Assembly (NCBI RefSeq): GCF_949287625.1
Contig: NZ_CASEGO010000008.1
Span: 6,770-70,769, forward strand
Origin: an uncultured Brachyspira sp.
GTDB lineage: Bacteria; Spirochaetota; Brachyspiria; Brachyspirales; Brachyspiraceae
Reading direction: 5' to 3'
DNA: 64,000 nucleotides
Made by a program: the position numbers and the translations under genes. Shown here piece by piece: positions 7,995 through 16,711 of this stretch (positions are counted from its first letter, which is position 1; each line of letters starts with the position of its first letter). The notes beneath the pieces were generated by a model. The model did not search any database. It saw only the letters and a list, made by a program, of their open reading frames with translations, and was not told where the DNA came from.

Positions 7995-8025
7995 ATTATA
8001 GCATTAGAGTTTACTCCAATGTCAA
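7995..8025 (-). promoter_or_regulatory. MerR-type promoter upstream of the regulator gene
   Basis: Minus-strand TTGACA (8020-8025), a 19-base spacer and TATAAT (7995-8000). The spacer palindrome ATTGGAGTAAACTCTAAT matches that of the reductase promoter at 7052-7082 in all but two central bases. It drives the merR and cyclophilin-like genes and implies autoregulation. Confidence 0.88.
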
Positions 8026-8292
8026 TATTTATTTATTGAAAAATGATGATATTAGTCTAAATTATTAGTAAAATATATCAAATACTTATGTATTATAATT
8101 ATTTATAACAAAAAAGTATTGAATAATGAAGCTTAATATTTTTATATACACTTTGTTTTATAAGTTATTATAATGCTTTATATTTGATTTTATTTGTAAG
8201 TTATATATTTAATAAGATGTTTTAAAATATGCTTTAAATGATTGAATAATGTTTTAAATTATTTAATTTATTATGAAACAAGTATTTAATAG
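8026..8292. other. AT-rich gene-free stretch between divergent units
   Basis: About 270 bases without a credible gene on either strand. Apart from the flanking promoters there are only A/T runs and scattered TATAAT-like hexamers. It separates the redox locus from the polyene-type cluster and may act as an insulating promoter region. Confidence 0.6.
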
Positions 8293-8320
8293 TTGACTTT
8301 ATAGTATAATTTAGTATAAT
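8293..8320 (+). promoter_or_regulatory. Candidate sigma-70 promoter of the polyene-type cluster
   Basis: TTGACT (8293-8298), a 16-base spacer and TATAAT (8315-8320), 38 bases before the ATG of the first cluster gene. A second TATAAT at 8305-8310 is too close to the -35 box to be used with it. Confidence 0.7.
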
Positions 8321-8358
8321 TTGTAAAAGTAGAATTACAATTTTTATTTAGGAAATTT

Positions 8359-9063
8359 ATGTCAGATTTATGTTTTAAAGTTTTAGATTGGGACTTTTTT
8401 GCTCCTAATATAGATAAAAAATTTATATTGGATAATATAAATAATGATATAAAAATTACTTATGATGAGGCTAATCCCGATTTGGATTTTATACCAAGAG
8501 CTCAGAAACGAAGGCTTAGTCAGATAACTAAATTATCATTTGAATCTGTAAAAAATATACTTAAAGAAAATGATCAAATGCCTATATTCTTTGTATCTAA
8601 ATATGGCGAGATAAAACAGCAGTATAATATATCTAAAAAGATAGTTACAGAGCATGAGGTTTCTCCTGCACTTTTTAGTTTTTCTGTTTTTAATACGGCA
8701 GCAGCACAGCTTACTATATTTTATAAAAATCATGAAAGAGCAGTTGCTGTTACCTGCTATGATAATTTTGTAGATACAGCACTTATACAGGCTATTTCTT
8801 TTTTAAATAATTCTGAACATACTAAAGCACTTATAATAATAGCTGATGAAAAACTGCCTGAAAGCTATGAAGCTATATCAAAAGATATTAATTATTCTTT
8901 TGCCTTTTCATGCATTATTTCAAAGGAAGATGCTGATATAAATATGAATATAATTGACAGTGATATTAAAAAAGATGAAAACTCTATTATTGATTTTATT
9001 AAATTTATATCAACAGATAATGCCAATTTGAAATTGGGAAAAATCGAATTAACAAAAAAATAA
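8359..9063 (+). CDS. Beta-ketoacyl synthase-like chain length factor (ApeC-like)
   Basis: A 234-residue protein resembling the short N-terminal ketoacyl-synthase-like family found as chain length factor in aryl-polyene clusters. Motifs include DFIPRAQKRRLSQITKLSF near residues 45-63 and SPALFSFSVFNTAAAQLTIF near 110-130, where an active ketosynthase would have its catalytic Cys. No Cys is present there, and the protein is about half the length of a ketosynthase, so it is probably a non-catalytic partner of the full ketosynthase at 15516. It is the first gene of the cluster, preceded by TTAGGAAATTT and a promoter. Family knowledge: ApeO-ApeC heterodimers build the polyene chain. Confidence 0.8.
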   Translation: MSDLCFKVLDWDFFAPNIDKKFILDNINNDIKITYDEANPDLDFIPRAQKRRLSQITKLSFESVKNILKENDQMPIFFVSKYGEIKQQYNISKKIVTEHEVSPALFSFSVFNTAAAQLTIFYKNHERAVAVTCYDNFVDTALIQAISFLNNSEHTKALIIIADEKLPESYEAISKDINYSFAFSCIISKEDADINMNIIDSDIKKDENSIIDFIKFISTDNANLKLGKIELTKK

Positions 9064-9113
9064 CTTAATTATTATTAGATTTATGTAAAATTATTATTAA
9101 GGAGAATTATAAC

Positions 9114-9374
9114 ATGACAATTGAAGAACAAATAAAGCAAATAGTGATAGAGGCGGCAAATTTGGAAGGTATGACAATAGATGATATAGATACAGATGCT
9201 CCTTTATTTGGTGATGAATTGGGGCTTGATTCTATAGATGCCTTAGAAATAGGTGTTGCTATTAGAAAAAAGTTTAATATAAGTTTTTCTGATATAGAAG
9301 AGAATAATAAAAAACATTTTTATTCTGTTGCAGCATTGGCAAAATATATAAGAGAAAATTCAGATAATAAATAA
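9114..9374 (+). CDS. Acyl carrier protein of the polyene-type cluster
   Basis: An 86-residue acyl carrier protein. The phosphopantetheine attachment Ser40 lies in ELGLDSIDALEIGVAI. The DSIDALE form, rather than the DSLD form common in housekeeping AcpP, is typical of carrier proteins in aryl-polyene-type clusters. A strong AAGGAG lies nine bases before the ATG. It carries the growing chain between ligase, ketosynthase, reductase and dehydratases encoded downstream. Known aryl-polyene systems often have two such carriers; only this one is seen here. The phosphopantetheinyl transferase must be encoded elsewhere. Confidence 0.92.
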   Translation: MTIEEQIKQIVIEAANLEGMTIDDIDTDAPLFGDELGLDSIDALEIGVAIRKKFNISFSDIEENNKKHFYSVAALAKYIRENSDNK

Positions 9375-9396
9375 AATTAAGAAACATAAAAACATT

Positions 9397-10743
9397 ATGA
9401 GAAAATTAAGCAATACAAATTTTTATTCATTAAAAGATTCAGAAGATATTTTTCTTTTGCATAAGGAAAATACAAGTTCTATAAAATATAAAGACTTTAT
9501 TTGTGATATAGTTAGAGCTTTAGAGTATATTTCTAAATATGATGAAGATACCATTACAATCTTTATTGAAGATGCATACAGATTTATTGTAATAACTGTA
9601 TCCGGATTTATACTCAAAAAAAGGGTGAATGTATTAAATAATAATAGTCCTAAATATGTAGAAAGTATAATAAGCAGTTCTATGGTTTATATATCAGACA
9701 ATGATAAATCAGATATAAATTTGGATAAAGTATTTGAAAGTGTATGTAATGATAAATGGTTTGATGTACTTAAAGAAACTGTTATAGATGAAAATATTAA
9801 TATCAATTTTTATACTTCAGGCTCTACTGGATACCCTAAACTTATAGAAAAAACTCTTAAGCAATTTGAGGCAGAGGCTTCAAAAATAGTTAATCAATTT
9901 GCTGATGATATGAAAGATTCTGTATTTTTGTATACAGTGCCTCATTATCATAGTTATGGTTTTGTTTTTGCAGTATTAGTCCCTTATATGCTTGAACTTA
10001 GATTTTTAGATAATAGAATAAATTATTTAGAAACAGTTAATAATTTTCATGAATATAAAAAAATTACTATAGTTACAACGCCTGCATTTTTAAAGAGAAT
10101 AGATAGATCTTCATTAAAAATAAGAGCGGATTGGCATTTATTTTCATCTACAGGATTATTAGACAAAGAAGTTAATGAACTTGCTAAATATGTATTTGGT
10201 GTTGATGTTACAGAGATTTACGGCAGTACTGAGGCGGGGGCTATGGCTTATAGAAGAAGAAGCGAAAATGATTTATGGACAAGACTTAGTGTAGTAAGTC
10301 TCAAAGTTGATGAGCATGGAAGTATAGAATGCTGTTCTGGATACACTGGAGATAATGTTTGGATACATGTCGGCGATGTAGTTAATATGAAAAATGAAAA
10401 TGAGTTTGAGCTTATTGGAAGAGAAGATTCTATAGTAAAAGTTGAAGGAAAAAGAATCAGTGTGCAGCAGATAGACAGACAAATACTTATGGATAAGCAT
10501 TTTAAAGACAGCTACACAATATACTGCAGGTCGGATAAAAGGGAATATATAGCTTCTTTTATAGTGCTTAATAATAGCAATAGAAATTTAGAAGATATGA
10601 AGAGATATGTCATAGATTATTTAAAAGGATATTTTGAAACAGTTGTACTTCCTAAAAAGATATATTTTGTGGATAGTATTCCAAGAACTGAAATAGGAAA
10701 GATAGACAGAAAAGCACTTGATACCATAATGCAAGGAAATTAA
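9397..10743 (+). CDS. AMP-dependent acyl/aryl-ACP ligase (ApeH-like)
   Basis: A 448-residue adenylating enzyme. ATP-binding core FYTSGSTGYPKLIEK lies at about residues 137-151, PHYHSYGF at about 185, the second core EIYGSTEAGAMAYR near 273, the hinge GREDSIVKVEGKRIS near 345 and the C-terminal catalytic lysine region RTEIGKIDRKAL near 430. Family knowledge: ApeH loads an aryl acid (4-hydroxybenzoate in known systems) onto the carrier protein to start the chain. The acid used here is unknown, and no gene making an aryl acid is in the window. It lies 22 bases after the carrier protein gene in the same operon. Confidence 0.88.
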   Translation: MRKLSNTNFYSLKDSEDIFLLHKENTSSIKYKDFICDIVRALEYISKYDEDTITIFIEDAYRFIVITVSGFILKKRVNVLNNNSPKYVESIISSSMVYISDNDKSDINLDKVFESVCNDKWFDVLKETVIDENININFYTSGSTGYPKLIEKTLKQFEAEASKIVNQFADDMKDSVFLYTVPHYHSYGFVFAVLVPYMLELRFLDNRINYLETVNNFHEYKKITIVTTPAFLKRIDRSSLKIRADWHLFSSTGLLDKEVNELAKYVFGVDVTEIYGSTEAGAMAYRRRSENDLWTRLSVVSLKVDEHGSIECCSGYTGDNVWIHVGDVVNMKNENEFELIGREDSIVKVEGKRISVQQIDRQILMDKHFKDSYTIYCRSDKREYIASFIVLNNSNRNLEDMKRYVIDYLKGYFETVVLPKKIYFVDSIPRTEIGKIDRKALDTIMQGN

Positions 10744-10744
10744 T

Positions 10745-11089
10745 TTGGATAATTATATTGATTATAAAGATTATAAGATAGAAGAAAAAACTTCTGATAT
10801 GTTTAGAGTAAAAATTTTTATAGATGAAAGAATGCCTTATTTTGACGGGCATTTTGAAAACTTTAAACTTTTACCTGCTATAGCTCAGGTTAAAATCGCT
10901 CTTGATATATATAGAAGTATTTTCAGCAGAGATTTTTCTGTTAATAAACTTATGAAATTAAAATTTGTTAATATGATTTTTCCAAATACTATTATTACAT
11001 TAGAATGTTATTATTTAAATAATACTCTTTCTTTTAAGATGTATGATGAAGATAAAAAATATTCTGACGGTAAGATTTATTTAAAATAA
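10745..11089 (+). CDS. Hotdog-fold 3-hydroxyacyl-ACP dehydratase (ApeI-like), TTG start
   Basis: A 114-residue hotdog protein with MPYFDGHFENFKLLPAIAQV, the FabZ/FabA-like catalytic His segment, near residues 28-48. A TTG start at 10745 is chosen because AAGGAA lies five bases upstream, and the next Met (residue 19) would remove the first strand. The gene begins one base after the ligase stop. Family knowledge: ApeI is the active dehydratase and forms a heterodimer with ApeP. The likely partner is encoded at 16712. It removes water from the 3-hydroxyacyl chain to leave a double bond. Confidence 0.82.
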   Translation: MDNYIDYKDYKIEEKTSDMFRVKIFIDERMPYFDGHFENFKLLPAIAQVKIALDIYRSIFSRDFSVNKLMKLKFVNMIFPNTIITLECYYLNNTLSFKMYDEDKKYSDGKIYLK

Positions 11090-11100
11090 AGGTTCATCTT

Positions 11101-12063
11101 ATGAGTCATTGGAGCGAAGAAAAAGAGATAGGCACAAGATGGAAAGCTATATTTTCAGCTTTTGTTTATAAACTTCTTGGAAGAACTTTTGTTATAATAT
11201 ATCTTATTCCAATAAGTATAGTTTATTTCTTTTATTCTAAAAGCAGAATGAAAGCTTCAAGAGAATACCTTAAAAGAATGTCTAAGTATAATAAAAAAGT
11301 AAAATCTAACTTTATTTGTTCTTATAAGCATTTACTTTCATTTGTTGTTTCTGTAGCTGAAAAAATAGCAGCTTGGAATGGGGATATACCTATAAAAGAC
11401 CTTATAGTAAAGACTGAAGATGAATATAAAAAAGTTATTGATTTGCTTAACAGTAAAAAGGGAATGATAATATTATTTTCTCATATTGGAAATGTTGAGC
11501 TTTTAAAGGCACTAGCAGTTATAAACGAAGGAAACCCTATAAAAAATTATAAGATAAATATAATAATAGATTCGCGTGTTAATAAAAATGTCAATCTATT
11601 AATGGGAGAGGGTAAAAATAATTCTTTTATAGATTTTATTGATGCTTCCAATATAGGACCTGAAACTATTTTAAGTATTGAGAACAAACTTGATAACGGA
11701 GAGATAGTTGCTATAGCAGGAGATAGAACATCCAATAAAACTGACAGAGTAAATTATATAGAGTTTTTAGGTGATGAAGCTCCTTTTCCATGCGGTGCTT
11801 TTCTTATACCTATTTTACTTAAATATCCTGTTTACTATTTCTTTGCCTTGAGAGAAAATGATAAAATACTTTCAAAAAAATATAACTTTTATATATATTC
11901 TTCCAAAATAAAACTTGATAATACAGAATTAAAAAACAGAAAGAAAAAAAATGAAACTATTTTAGATTTAACTAAAGAATTTGCTTCTATTATTGAAAAA
12001 AAAGCTATAGAATATCCTTATCAATGGTATAATTTTCATGATTTTTGGTATAAGGGGAATTAA
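11101..12063 (+). CDS. LpxL/HtrB-like lysophospholipid-type acyltransferase
   Basis: A 320-residue protein beginning MSHWSEEKEIGTRWK, the start typical of the acyltransferase in aryl-polyene clusters. One membrane helix lies near residues 25-45, the acyltransferase motif ILFSHIGNVELLKAL (His-x4-Glu) near 122-136, and later DRTSNKTDRVNYIEFLG and APFPCGAFLIP. It probably transfers the finished acyl chain to a membrane lipid or glycolipid at the inner face of the cytoplasmic membrane. The gene starts 12 bases after the dehydratase gene, with AAAGGTTCATCTT as ribosome site. Confidence 0.85.
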   Translation: MSHWSEEKEIGTRWKAIFSAFVYKLLGRTFVIIYLIPISIVYFFYSKSRMKASREYLKRMSKYNKKVKSNFICSYKHLLSFVVSVAEKIAAWNGDIPIKDLIVKTEDEYKKVIDLLNSKKGMIILFSHIGNVELLKALAVINEGNPIKNYKINIIIDSRVNKNVNLLMGEGKNNSFIDFIDASNIGPETILSIENKLDNGEIVAIAGDRTSNKTDRVNYIEFLGDEAPFPCGAFLIPILLKYPVYYFFALRENDKILSKKYNFYIYSSKIKLDNTELKNRKKKNETILDLTKEFASIIEKKAIEYPYQWYNFHDFWYKGN

Positions 12064-12066
12064 TTT

Positions 12067-12507
12067 ATGAAAAAACGTACTGATAATAAAAAAGTTTATT
12101 TAGAAAATGATTATTATATAAAGCCTTCTTTTTATGATTTGGATCCTATGGGTGTAGTTTGGCATGGGAATTATATAAAGTTTATGGAGCAGGCTAGGGA
12201 GGCTATGCTTTCCATTATAGATTATGATTATGATATTATGACAGCTAAAGGTGTTATGTGGCCTATAGTAAAACTTGAAATAAAATATATTAATTCTATA
12301 AAATTAAATCAAAAGGTTAGAATACATACTGAAATTACAGAATATTTAAATGGTATGAAGACAGAATATACTTTTTATGATGAAAATGATAAAATTATAT
12401 CAAAGTCAAGTACATTGCAGATGCCTATAGATTCTGAAACTAGAAAAGGTTTTTTAAATAGTCCTAAAGATTTTGTTGAAAGAATAGAAAAACTTAATAA
12501 ACTTTGA
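12067..12507 (+). CDS. 4-hydroxybenzoyl-CoA-type thioesterase (ApeK-like)
   Basis: A 146-residue hotdog thioesterase. The family signature YDLDPMGVVWHGNYIKFMEQAR near residues 20-40 contains the expected catalytic Asp (DLDPMG). It starts four bases after the acyltransferase gene; AAGGGGAATTAATTT is the ribosome site. In known aryl-polyene systems the thioesterase is an editing or release enzyme. It is followed by an 81-base gap with a possible new promoter, so it may end the first transcript. Confidence 0.88.
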   Translation: MKKRTDNKKVYLENDYYIKPSFYDLDPMGVVWHGNYIKFMEQAREAMLSIIDYDYDIMTAKGVMWPIVKLEIKYINSIKLNQKVRIHTEITEYLNGMKTEYTFYDENDKIISKSSTLQMPIDSETRKGFLNSPKDFVERIEKLNKL

Positions 12508-12588
12508 TGCTATTTATATAAAATTTTTTTACAAATTATTGTTTTTTTTGTATTATAATATATACTAATAATAATTGGGGAATAATAA

Positions 12589-13167
12589 ATGAAAAAATTT
12601 TGTTTATTAATGATATTAGCTCTTTCTTCTCTATTATTTGGACAAGTAAAAGATGAATATAAAAATGCCAAACTATTAAAAGGTACTTATACTCAGATAG
12701 TTAGCCAGAAAGGAAGAAGTTTTGAATCATCTGGAGATTTTATAGTTGCAAGCGGATACGGTATATGCTGGATTACAAAATTGCCTAAAGAATCAATAAC
12801 TGTTATGGGAGAGAAAAATGTTGTGCAGATACTTCCTAACGGAAAAAAGAAAGTTATGGCTGATTCAAGCAATGCTATGTTTTCTGAAATAGCTAATATT
12901 ATAAAGTCAATTTTTACATATGATGAAAAAACTATATTAGAATCATTTAATCAAAGTAAAGAAAACAATAATATAGTTTATACTCCTAAAACTGAAGAGT
13001 TAAAAAAGATAATAGAAAAAATAGAGGTGAGTTTTGCAAAAGAAGGATATATAGAAAAGATAAAAATGTATTCTTCAAATAACAGCACCACAGAGTATAT
13101 TATGAAAGTTTTATCCAAATCAAATACTTTAACTTCTGAGGAGATAAAATATTTTGAAGAAGAATAA
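12589..13167 (+). CDS. LolA-like outer-membrane lipoprotein carrier (cluster-associated)
   Basis: A 192-residue protein with a signal peptide (KKFCLLMILALSSLLFGQ) and the LolA-type pattern KGTYTQIVSQKGRSFESSGDFIV, then GICWITKLPKES. Aryl-polyene clusters carry such a LolA relative (ApeL) next to an MMPL exporter, suggesting periplasmic shuttling of the lipid product to the outer membrane. A TATAAT lies at 12554-12559 but its -35 is poor; GGGGAAT precedes the start. Its last 14 bases overlap the MMPL gene, so translation is likely coupled. Confidence 0.82.
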   Translation: MKKFCLLMILALSSLLFGQVKDEYKNAKLLKGTYTQIVSQKGRSFESSGDFIVASGYGICWITKLPKESITVMGEKNVVQILPNGKKKVMADSSNAMFSEIANIIKSIFTYDEKTILESFNQSKENNNIVYTPKTEELKKIIEKIEVSFAKEGYIEKIKMYSSNNSTTEYIMKVLSKSNTLTSEEIKYFEEE

Positions 13168-15433
13168 ACTTCTAATAGCTTTATGGATATTTTTTCATCT
13201 ATCTGTTTTAATTTTATTTATAGCAAGATATGATAAAACGGCAAAGATAGATACGAATTTTTTGTCCATAACGCCTAAATTTTTAGAAGACAAAGATTTT
13301 CAAAAGCCTTTGGAAGATTTCTTTTTAAAAAACTCAAGCAGTATTAAAATATTTATAGAAAGCGATAATTTTGATACTGCTAAAAATAGTGCATTAAAAT
13401 TAGAAGAATATATAAATAACTTAGACAGCAATGTTTTAGTTAATCTATATTCAAGAGATTATGATGATATTTTAAATATAATGATAAAATATAAATATCA
13501 GCTTCTTCCAAAAGAGATAAGAGATTATCTTTTAAATGATGAGGCTTATATTGTTGCTGAAAATTCTATTCTTAACTTTTATTCTCCTTTTTTTATTCCT
13601 ATAGTTGATAATATTGAAGATGATCCTTTTTTTGTAGTTAATTCAAAAATAAATGAAATTTTAGTTTCTGAAAATAATATTCAGTCAAGGGACGGCATTC
13701 AGTTTGTAAATTATAATAATAAATATAATATACTCATCAATATAGATATGCCCAAAAAGATAGATAGTGAAAGTTTTTTTAATAATCTTACAGTTTTTTT
13801 AAATGATTTGTCAGTAAGTGATAATGTAAAAACATATATATCAGGTGTTCCTATTCATACATATTATAGTCAGAAAAGTGCTAAAAAAGAAATTACAATT
13901 ATATCTATAGTTTCTTTTGCAGTTATATGTATAATGTTTATATTTATATTCAAATCACTAAAGCCGTATATTATTTCAATGTGTACTATATTTATAGCAG
14001 GTGCTGCAGCATTTTTGTATTCATCGGTGTTTTTTAATTCTATTCATATATTTACTTTTGTATTCGGAACTAGTTTGATAGGCATATCAATAGATCATTC
14101 AATACATTTTATCACAGAGTGGTACAATGAAAAAGATAAAAAAGAAGTATTAAAAAAAATATTTCCAAGTATGATTTTAGGTTTTTTAACAACCATAATA
14201 AGTTATTTATCACTTTTCTTAACTTCTCTTACATTATTAAAACAGATAGCATTATTTTCTATATTCGGGCTTATAAGTTCTTTTCTTACTGTAAATATAA
14301 TGTATCCAATTATATTTAAAAATGATAAAAGAAATATCAAACAGTCTGTATTATCAGGCAGCAGAAATATATTAAGTGAATATGTAAAAATAATAAATAT
14401 AAAAACTGTTTCTGTTATTTTTGTAATAGTTATTATACTTTCTATAATATTTATACCTAGAATAAAGGTTAATTTTTCTGCAAATCAGCTTTATGATACT
14501 CCGGATTTTCTTCTTGAAAGTGAGAGTGAAGTTTATAAGAGATTGAATACATCACTTGCAAAAAATATTATAATATCAAGCGGAGAAACTCTTTCAAAGG
14601 CACTTGAGGCTGAAGAGAGTATAGAAAATTATTTTACTAATAATTATAATGCTATATCGAGAATATTATATTCTGAAAAAAAGCAGATAGAAAATATAAA
14701 ACTTACAGAAGAGAAATTAATGCCTCTTTTAAGAGAACAGATAAGAGAGCTTAATTTAGATGAAAGTTCGTATAATACAATAAAAGCAGAGTTTGAAAGT
14801 ATAAAAAATGATGTTCTTGATATAAATAGTATAATAGAATCAGACAGTTTTTCTGAACTTAAAAAAATTATTACTACCAATAATAATAAATATTTTATTA
14901 TAGCTACAAGTGATTATGATACTAACAATACTATAAAAATTACAAATAATAATGTAAAAGTGTTTAATCTTAATGAAGAGATTAATGATGCATTAGACAG
15001 CACGGCAAAAACAGCAGTAAAAATGGCTTTGATAGCATATATTTTAATATTCATAGCCATGTCTATATTTTTTAATAATAAACAGGCTGTGGTTATAATA
15101 CTAGTTCAATTAATGTCTGTTTTGATAAATTTATCTATACACTCTATATTTGGTATTAATATAAATATATTTTCTATATTTGCCTTGATACTTTCTATAG
15201 GGATATCTATAGACTATGCAATATTTTTCTCAAATAGTGCTGCTGATAAGGAGATTACATTTTTGGCGGTATTTTTATCTATGATGACAACGGTATTATC
15301 ATTTGGTACTTTGGCATTCAGCAGTTTTATACCTGTTAAATCTTTTGGTTTATTTTTGTTTATAGGAGTTTTATCATCATTCATAATTTCTCCTGTATTA
15401 TTTAAATTTAATAGATTAATAGATAAAGTTTAA
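13154..15433 (+). CDS. MMPL/RND-family lipid exporter (ApeM-like), TTG start
   Basis: A 759-residue transporter. One N-terminal membrane helix, a periplasmic domain, a block of about five helices at residues 245-390 with GISIDHSIHFITEW, a second helix near 420, a second periplasmic domain, then five helices at about 620-755 with SIGISIDYAIFFSN. This duplicated RND topology matches MMPL exporters for lipids and polyenes. The TTG start overlaps the lolA-like stop and has GAGGAG nine bases upstream. It probably moves the acylated product across or out of the cytoplasmic membrane for the LolA-like carrier. Confidence 0.88.
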   Translation: MKKNKLLIALWIFFHLSVLILFIARYDKTAKIDTNFLSITPKFLEDKDFQKPLEDFFLKNSSSIKIFIESDNFDTAKNSALKLEEYINNLDSNVLVNLYSRDYDDILNIMIKYKYQLLPKEIRDYLLNDEAYIVAENSILNFYSPFFIPIVDNIEDDPFFVVNSKINEILVSENNIQSRDGIQFVNYNNKYNILINIDMPKKIDSESFFNNLTVFLNDLSVSDNVKTYISGVPIHTYYSQKSAKKEITIISIVSFAVICIMFIFIFKSLKPYIISMCTIFIAGAAAFLYSSVFFNSIHIFTFVFGTSLIGISIDHSIHFITEWYNEKDKKEVLKKIFPSMILGFLTTIISYLSLFLTSLTLLKQIALFSIFGLISSFLTVNIMYPIIFKNDKRNIKQSVLSGSRNILSEYVKIINIKTVSVIFVIVIILSIIFIPRIKVNFSANQLYDTPDFLLESESEVYKRLNTSLAKNIIISSGETLSKALEAEESIENYFTNNYNAISRILYSEKKQIENIKLTEEKLMPLLREQIRELNLDESSYNTIKAEFESIKNDVLDINSIIESDSFSELKKIITTNNNKYFIIATSDYDTNNTIKITNNNVKVFNLNEEINDALDSTAKTAVKMALIAYILIFIAMSIFFNNKQAVVIILVQLMSVLINLSIHSIFGININIFSIFALILSIGISIDYAIFFSNSAADKEITFLAVFLSMMTTVLSFGTLAFSSFIPVKSFGLFLFIGVLSSFIISPVLFKFNRLIDKV

Positions 15434-15467
15434 TATAAATAGTATATTTTATGTATATATGAACTAT

Positions 15468-15496
15468 TTGACATTTTTTTTATAGAATTATATACT
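15468..15496 (+). promoter_or_regulatory. Sigma-70 promoter before the ketosynthase gene
   Basis: TTGACA (15468-15473), exactly 17 bases, TATACT (15491-15496). The predicted transcript would start near 15503, only about 13 bases before the ATG, with GAGGTG as ribosome site. It makes the last three cluster genes a separate transcription unit. Confidence 0.8.
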
Positions 15497-15515
15497 TGAC
15501 GTTTGAGGTGATAAC

Positions 15516-16688
15516 ATGAGCAATATATTACTTGATTTCGGCATTATTAATTGTTTGGCTAGAGATAAAGAAGAGCTTTATAATAAGTATTTCATAAAAG
15601 GAGAATACGGCTTAAAAGAGAATAATGATTATAATAAAAAATTTTTTCTTGGTAAAATAGATAATGACTTTTTTAATTTTAAGCTTGAAGATCCTTATAA
15701 TAATAAAATAAACAAAATGGCTTTGCATGCTGTAAATCAATTAAAGCCTATTATAGATGAAGCAAAAAAAAGATATAAAAAAAATAGAATATCTGTTATA
15801 GTGGGTACATGCGAAAACGGAAGCGATGAAACTAAAGATTATATACTAAAAGGTTCTGTTTCTGATGAGAGAAGAATATTAGTTATGCAGAGCCTTAATA
15901 TATGCTGTAATTTTTTACAAAAGTATTTTGATGTTTCAGGACCTTCTTTTACTATATCTACTGCATGTACATCAAGTGCTAATGCTTTAATAGCTGCTGA
16001 CGAGCTTATAAGAAGCAACATAATAGACGCTGCTATAGTTGGCGGTGCTGATGTTGTAACTGATACTGTTGTTTATGGTTTTGATTCTCTTGAAGTTGTT
16101 TCATATAACAAAACAAATTCTTTTTCAAAAAACAGAAGCGGAATAAATTTGGGAGAGGGTGCTGCTTTTACAGTTTTGGCAAGAGAGAATTTTATTGATT
16201 CTAAAGATGCTGTATACCTTAAAGGCTACAACAGTAATTCTGACTCTCATCACATGACAAGCCCTGATATAGACGGAAGCACTACAAGCAAATGTATCGA
16301 TGACGCTTTAAAATATGCATCTATGAATATTGATAATATAGATTATATTAATCTTCATGGCACAGGTACTTTGATAAATGATAAAATGGAGAGTACTACA
16401 CTAAACAGAGTAAATGCTTCTGATATATGGTGCAGTTCTAGTAAAACGTCATTCGGTCACACTATAGGGGCAGCTGGTGCTATGGAGCTTGGGGTTTGTT
16501 TTATTACTCTTTCATCTATGAATAAAGAAAAAATACTTCCACCGCATTTATATGACGGAGTGTATGATGATACGCTTGAAAAAATAAAATTAGTTACTGG
16601 CAAGGTTGTATCTGAAAGACTTGAAAATTGTATGAGTGTATCGTTCGGTTTTGGCGGAAGCAATACTTGTTTGATAGTTGGAAAATAA
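15516..16688 (+). CDS. Beta-ketoacyl-ACP synthase with intact Cys-His-His triad (ApeO-like)
   Basis: A 390-residue ketosynthase. Catalytic Cys lies in TISTACTSSANA near residue 152, the first His in NLHGTGTLINDKMES near 288 and the second in KTSFGHTIGAAGAMEL near 322, with the C-terminal SFGFGGSN. It is the only complete ketosynthase in the cluster and probably pairs with the chain-length-factor-like protein at 8359. Known aryl-polyene clusters usually also contain a second ketosynthase, ApeR; none is here. GAGGTGATAAC precedes the start. It extends the chain with malonyl units on the carrier protein. Confidence 0.92.
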   Translation: MSNILLDFGIINCLARDKEELYNKYFIKGEYGLKENNDYNKKFFLGKIDNDFFNFKLEDPYNNKINKMALHAVNQLKPIIDEAKKRYKKNRISVIVGTCENGSDETKDYILKGSVSDERRILVMQSLNICCNFLQKYFDVSGPSFTISTACTSSANALIAADELIRSNIIDAAIVGGADVVTDTVVYGFDSLEVVSYNKTNSFSKNRSGINLGEGAAFTVLARENFIDSKDAVYLKGYNSNSDSHHMTSPDIDGSTTSKCIDDALKYASMNIDNIDYINLHGTGTLINDKMESTTLNRVNASDIWCSSSKTSFGHTIGAAGAMELGVCFITLSSMNKEKILPPHLYDGVYDDTLEKIKLVTGKVVSERLENCMSVSFGFGGSNTCLIVGK

Positions 16689-16711
16689 TTTATTATTGAT
16701 TTGTTATTGCT

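Noticed and set aside
7966..8358. Possible small genes in the gap before the polyene cluster
   Set aside because: Only A/T runs and promoter boxes are visible; short frames have no ribosome site or plausible protein sequence.
9114..9374. Calling the ACP the haemolysin HlyA
   Set aside because: The only support would be that HlyA is also ACP-like. The DSIDALE motif and the neighbours fit an aryl-polyene-type carrier, so the name was not used.
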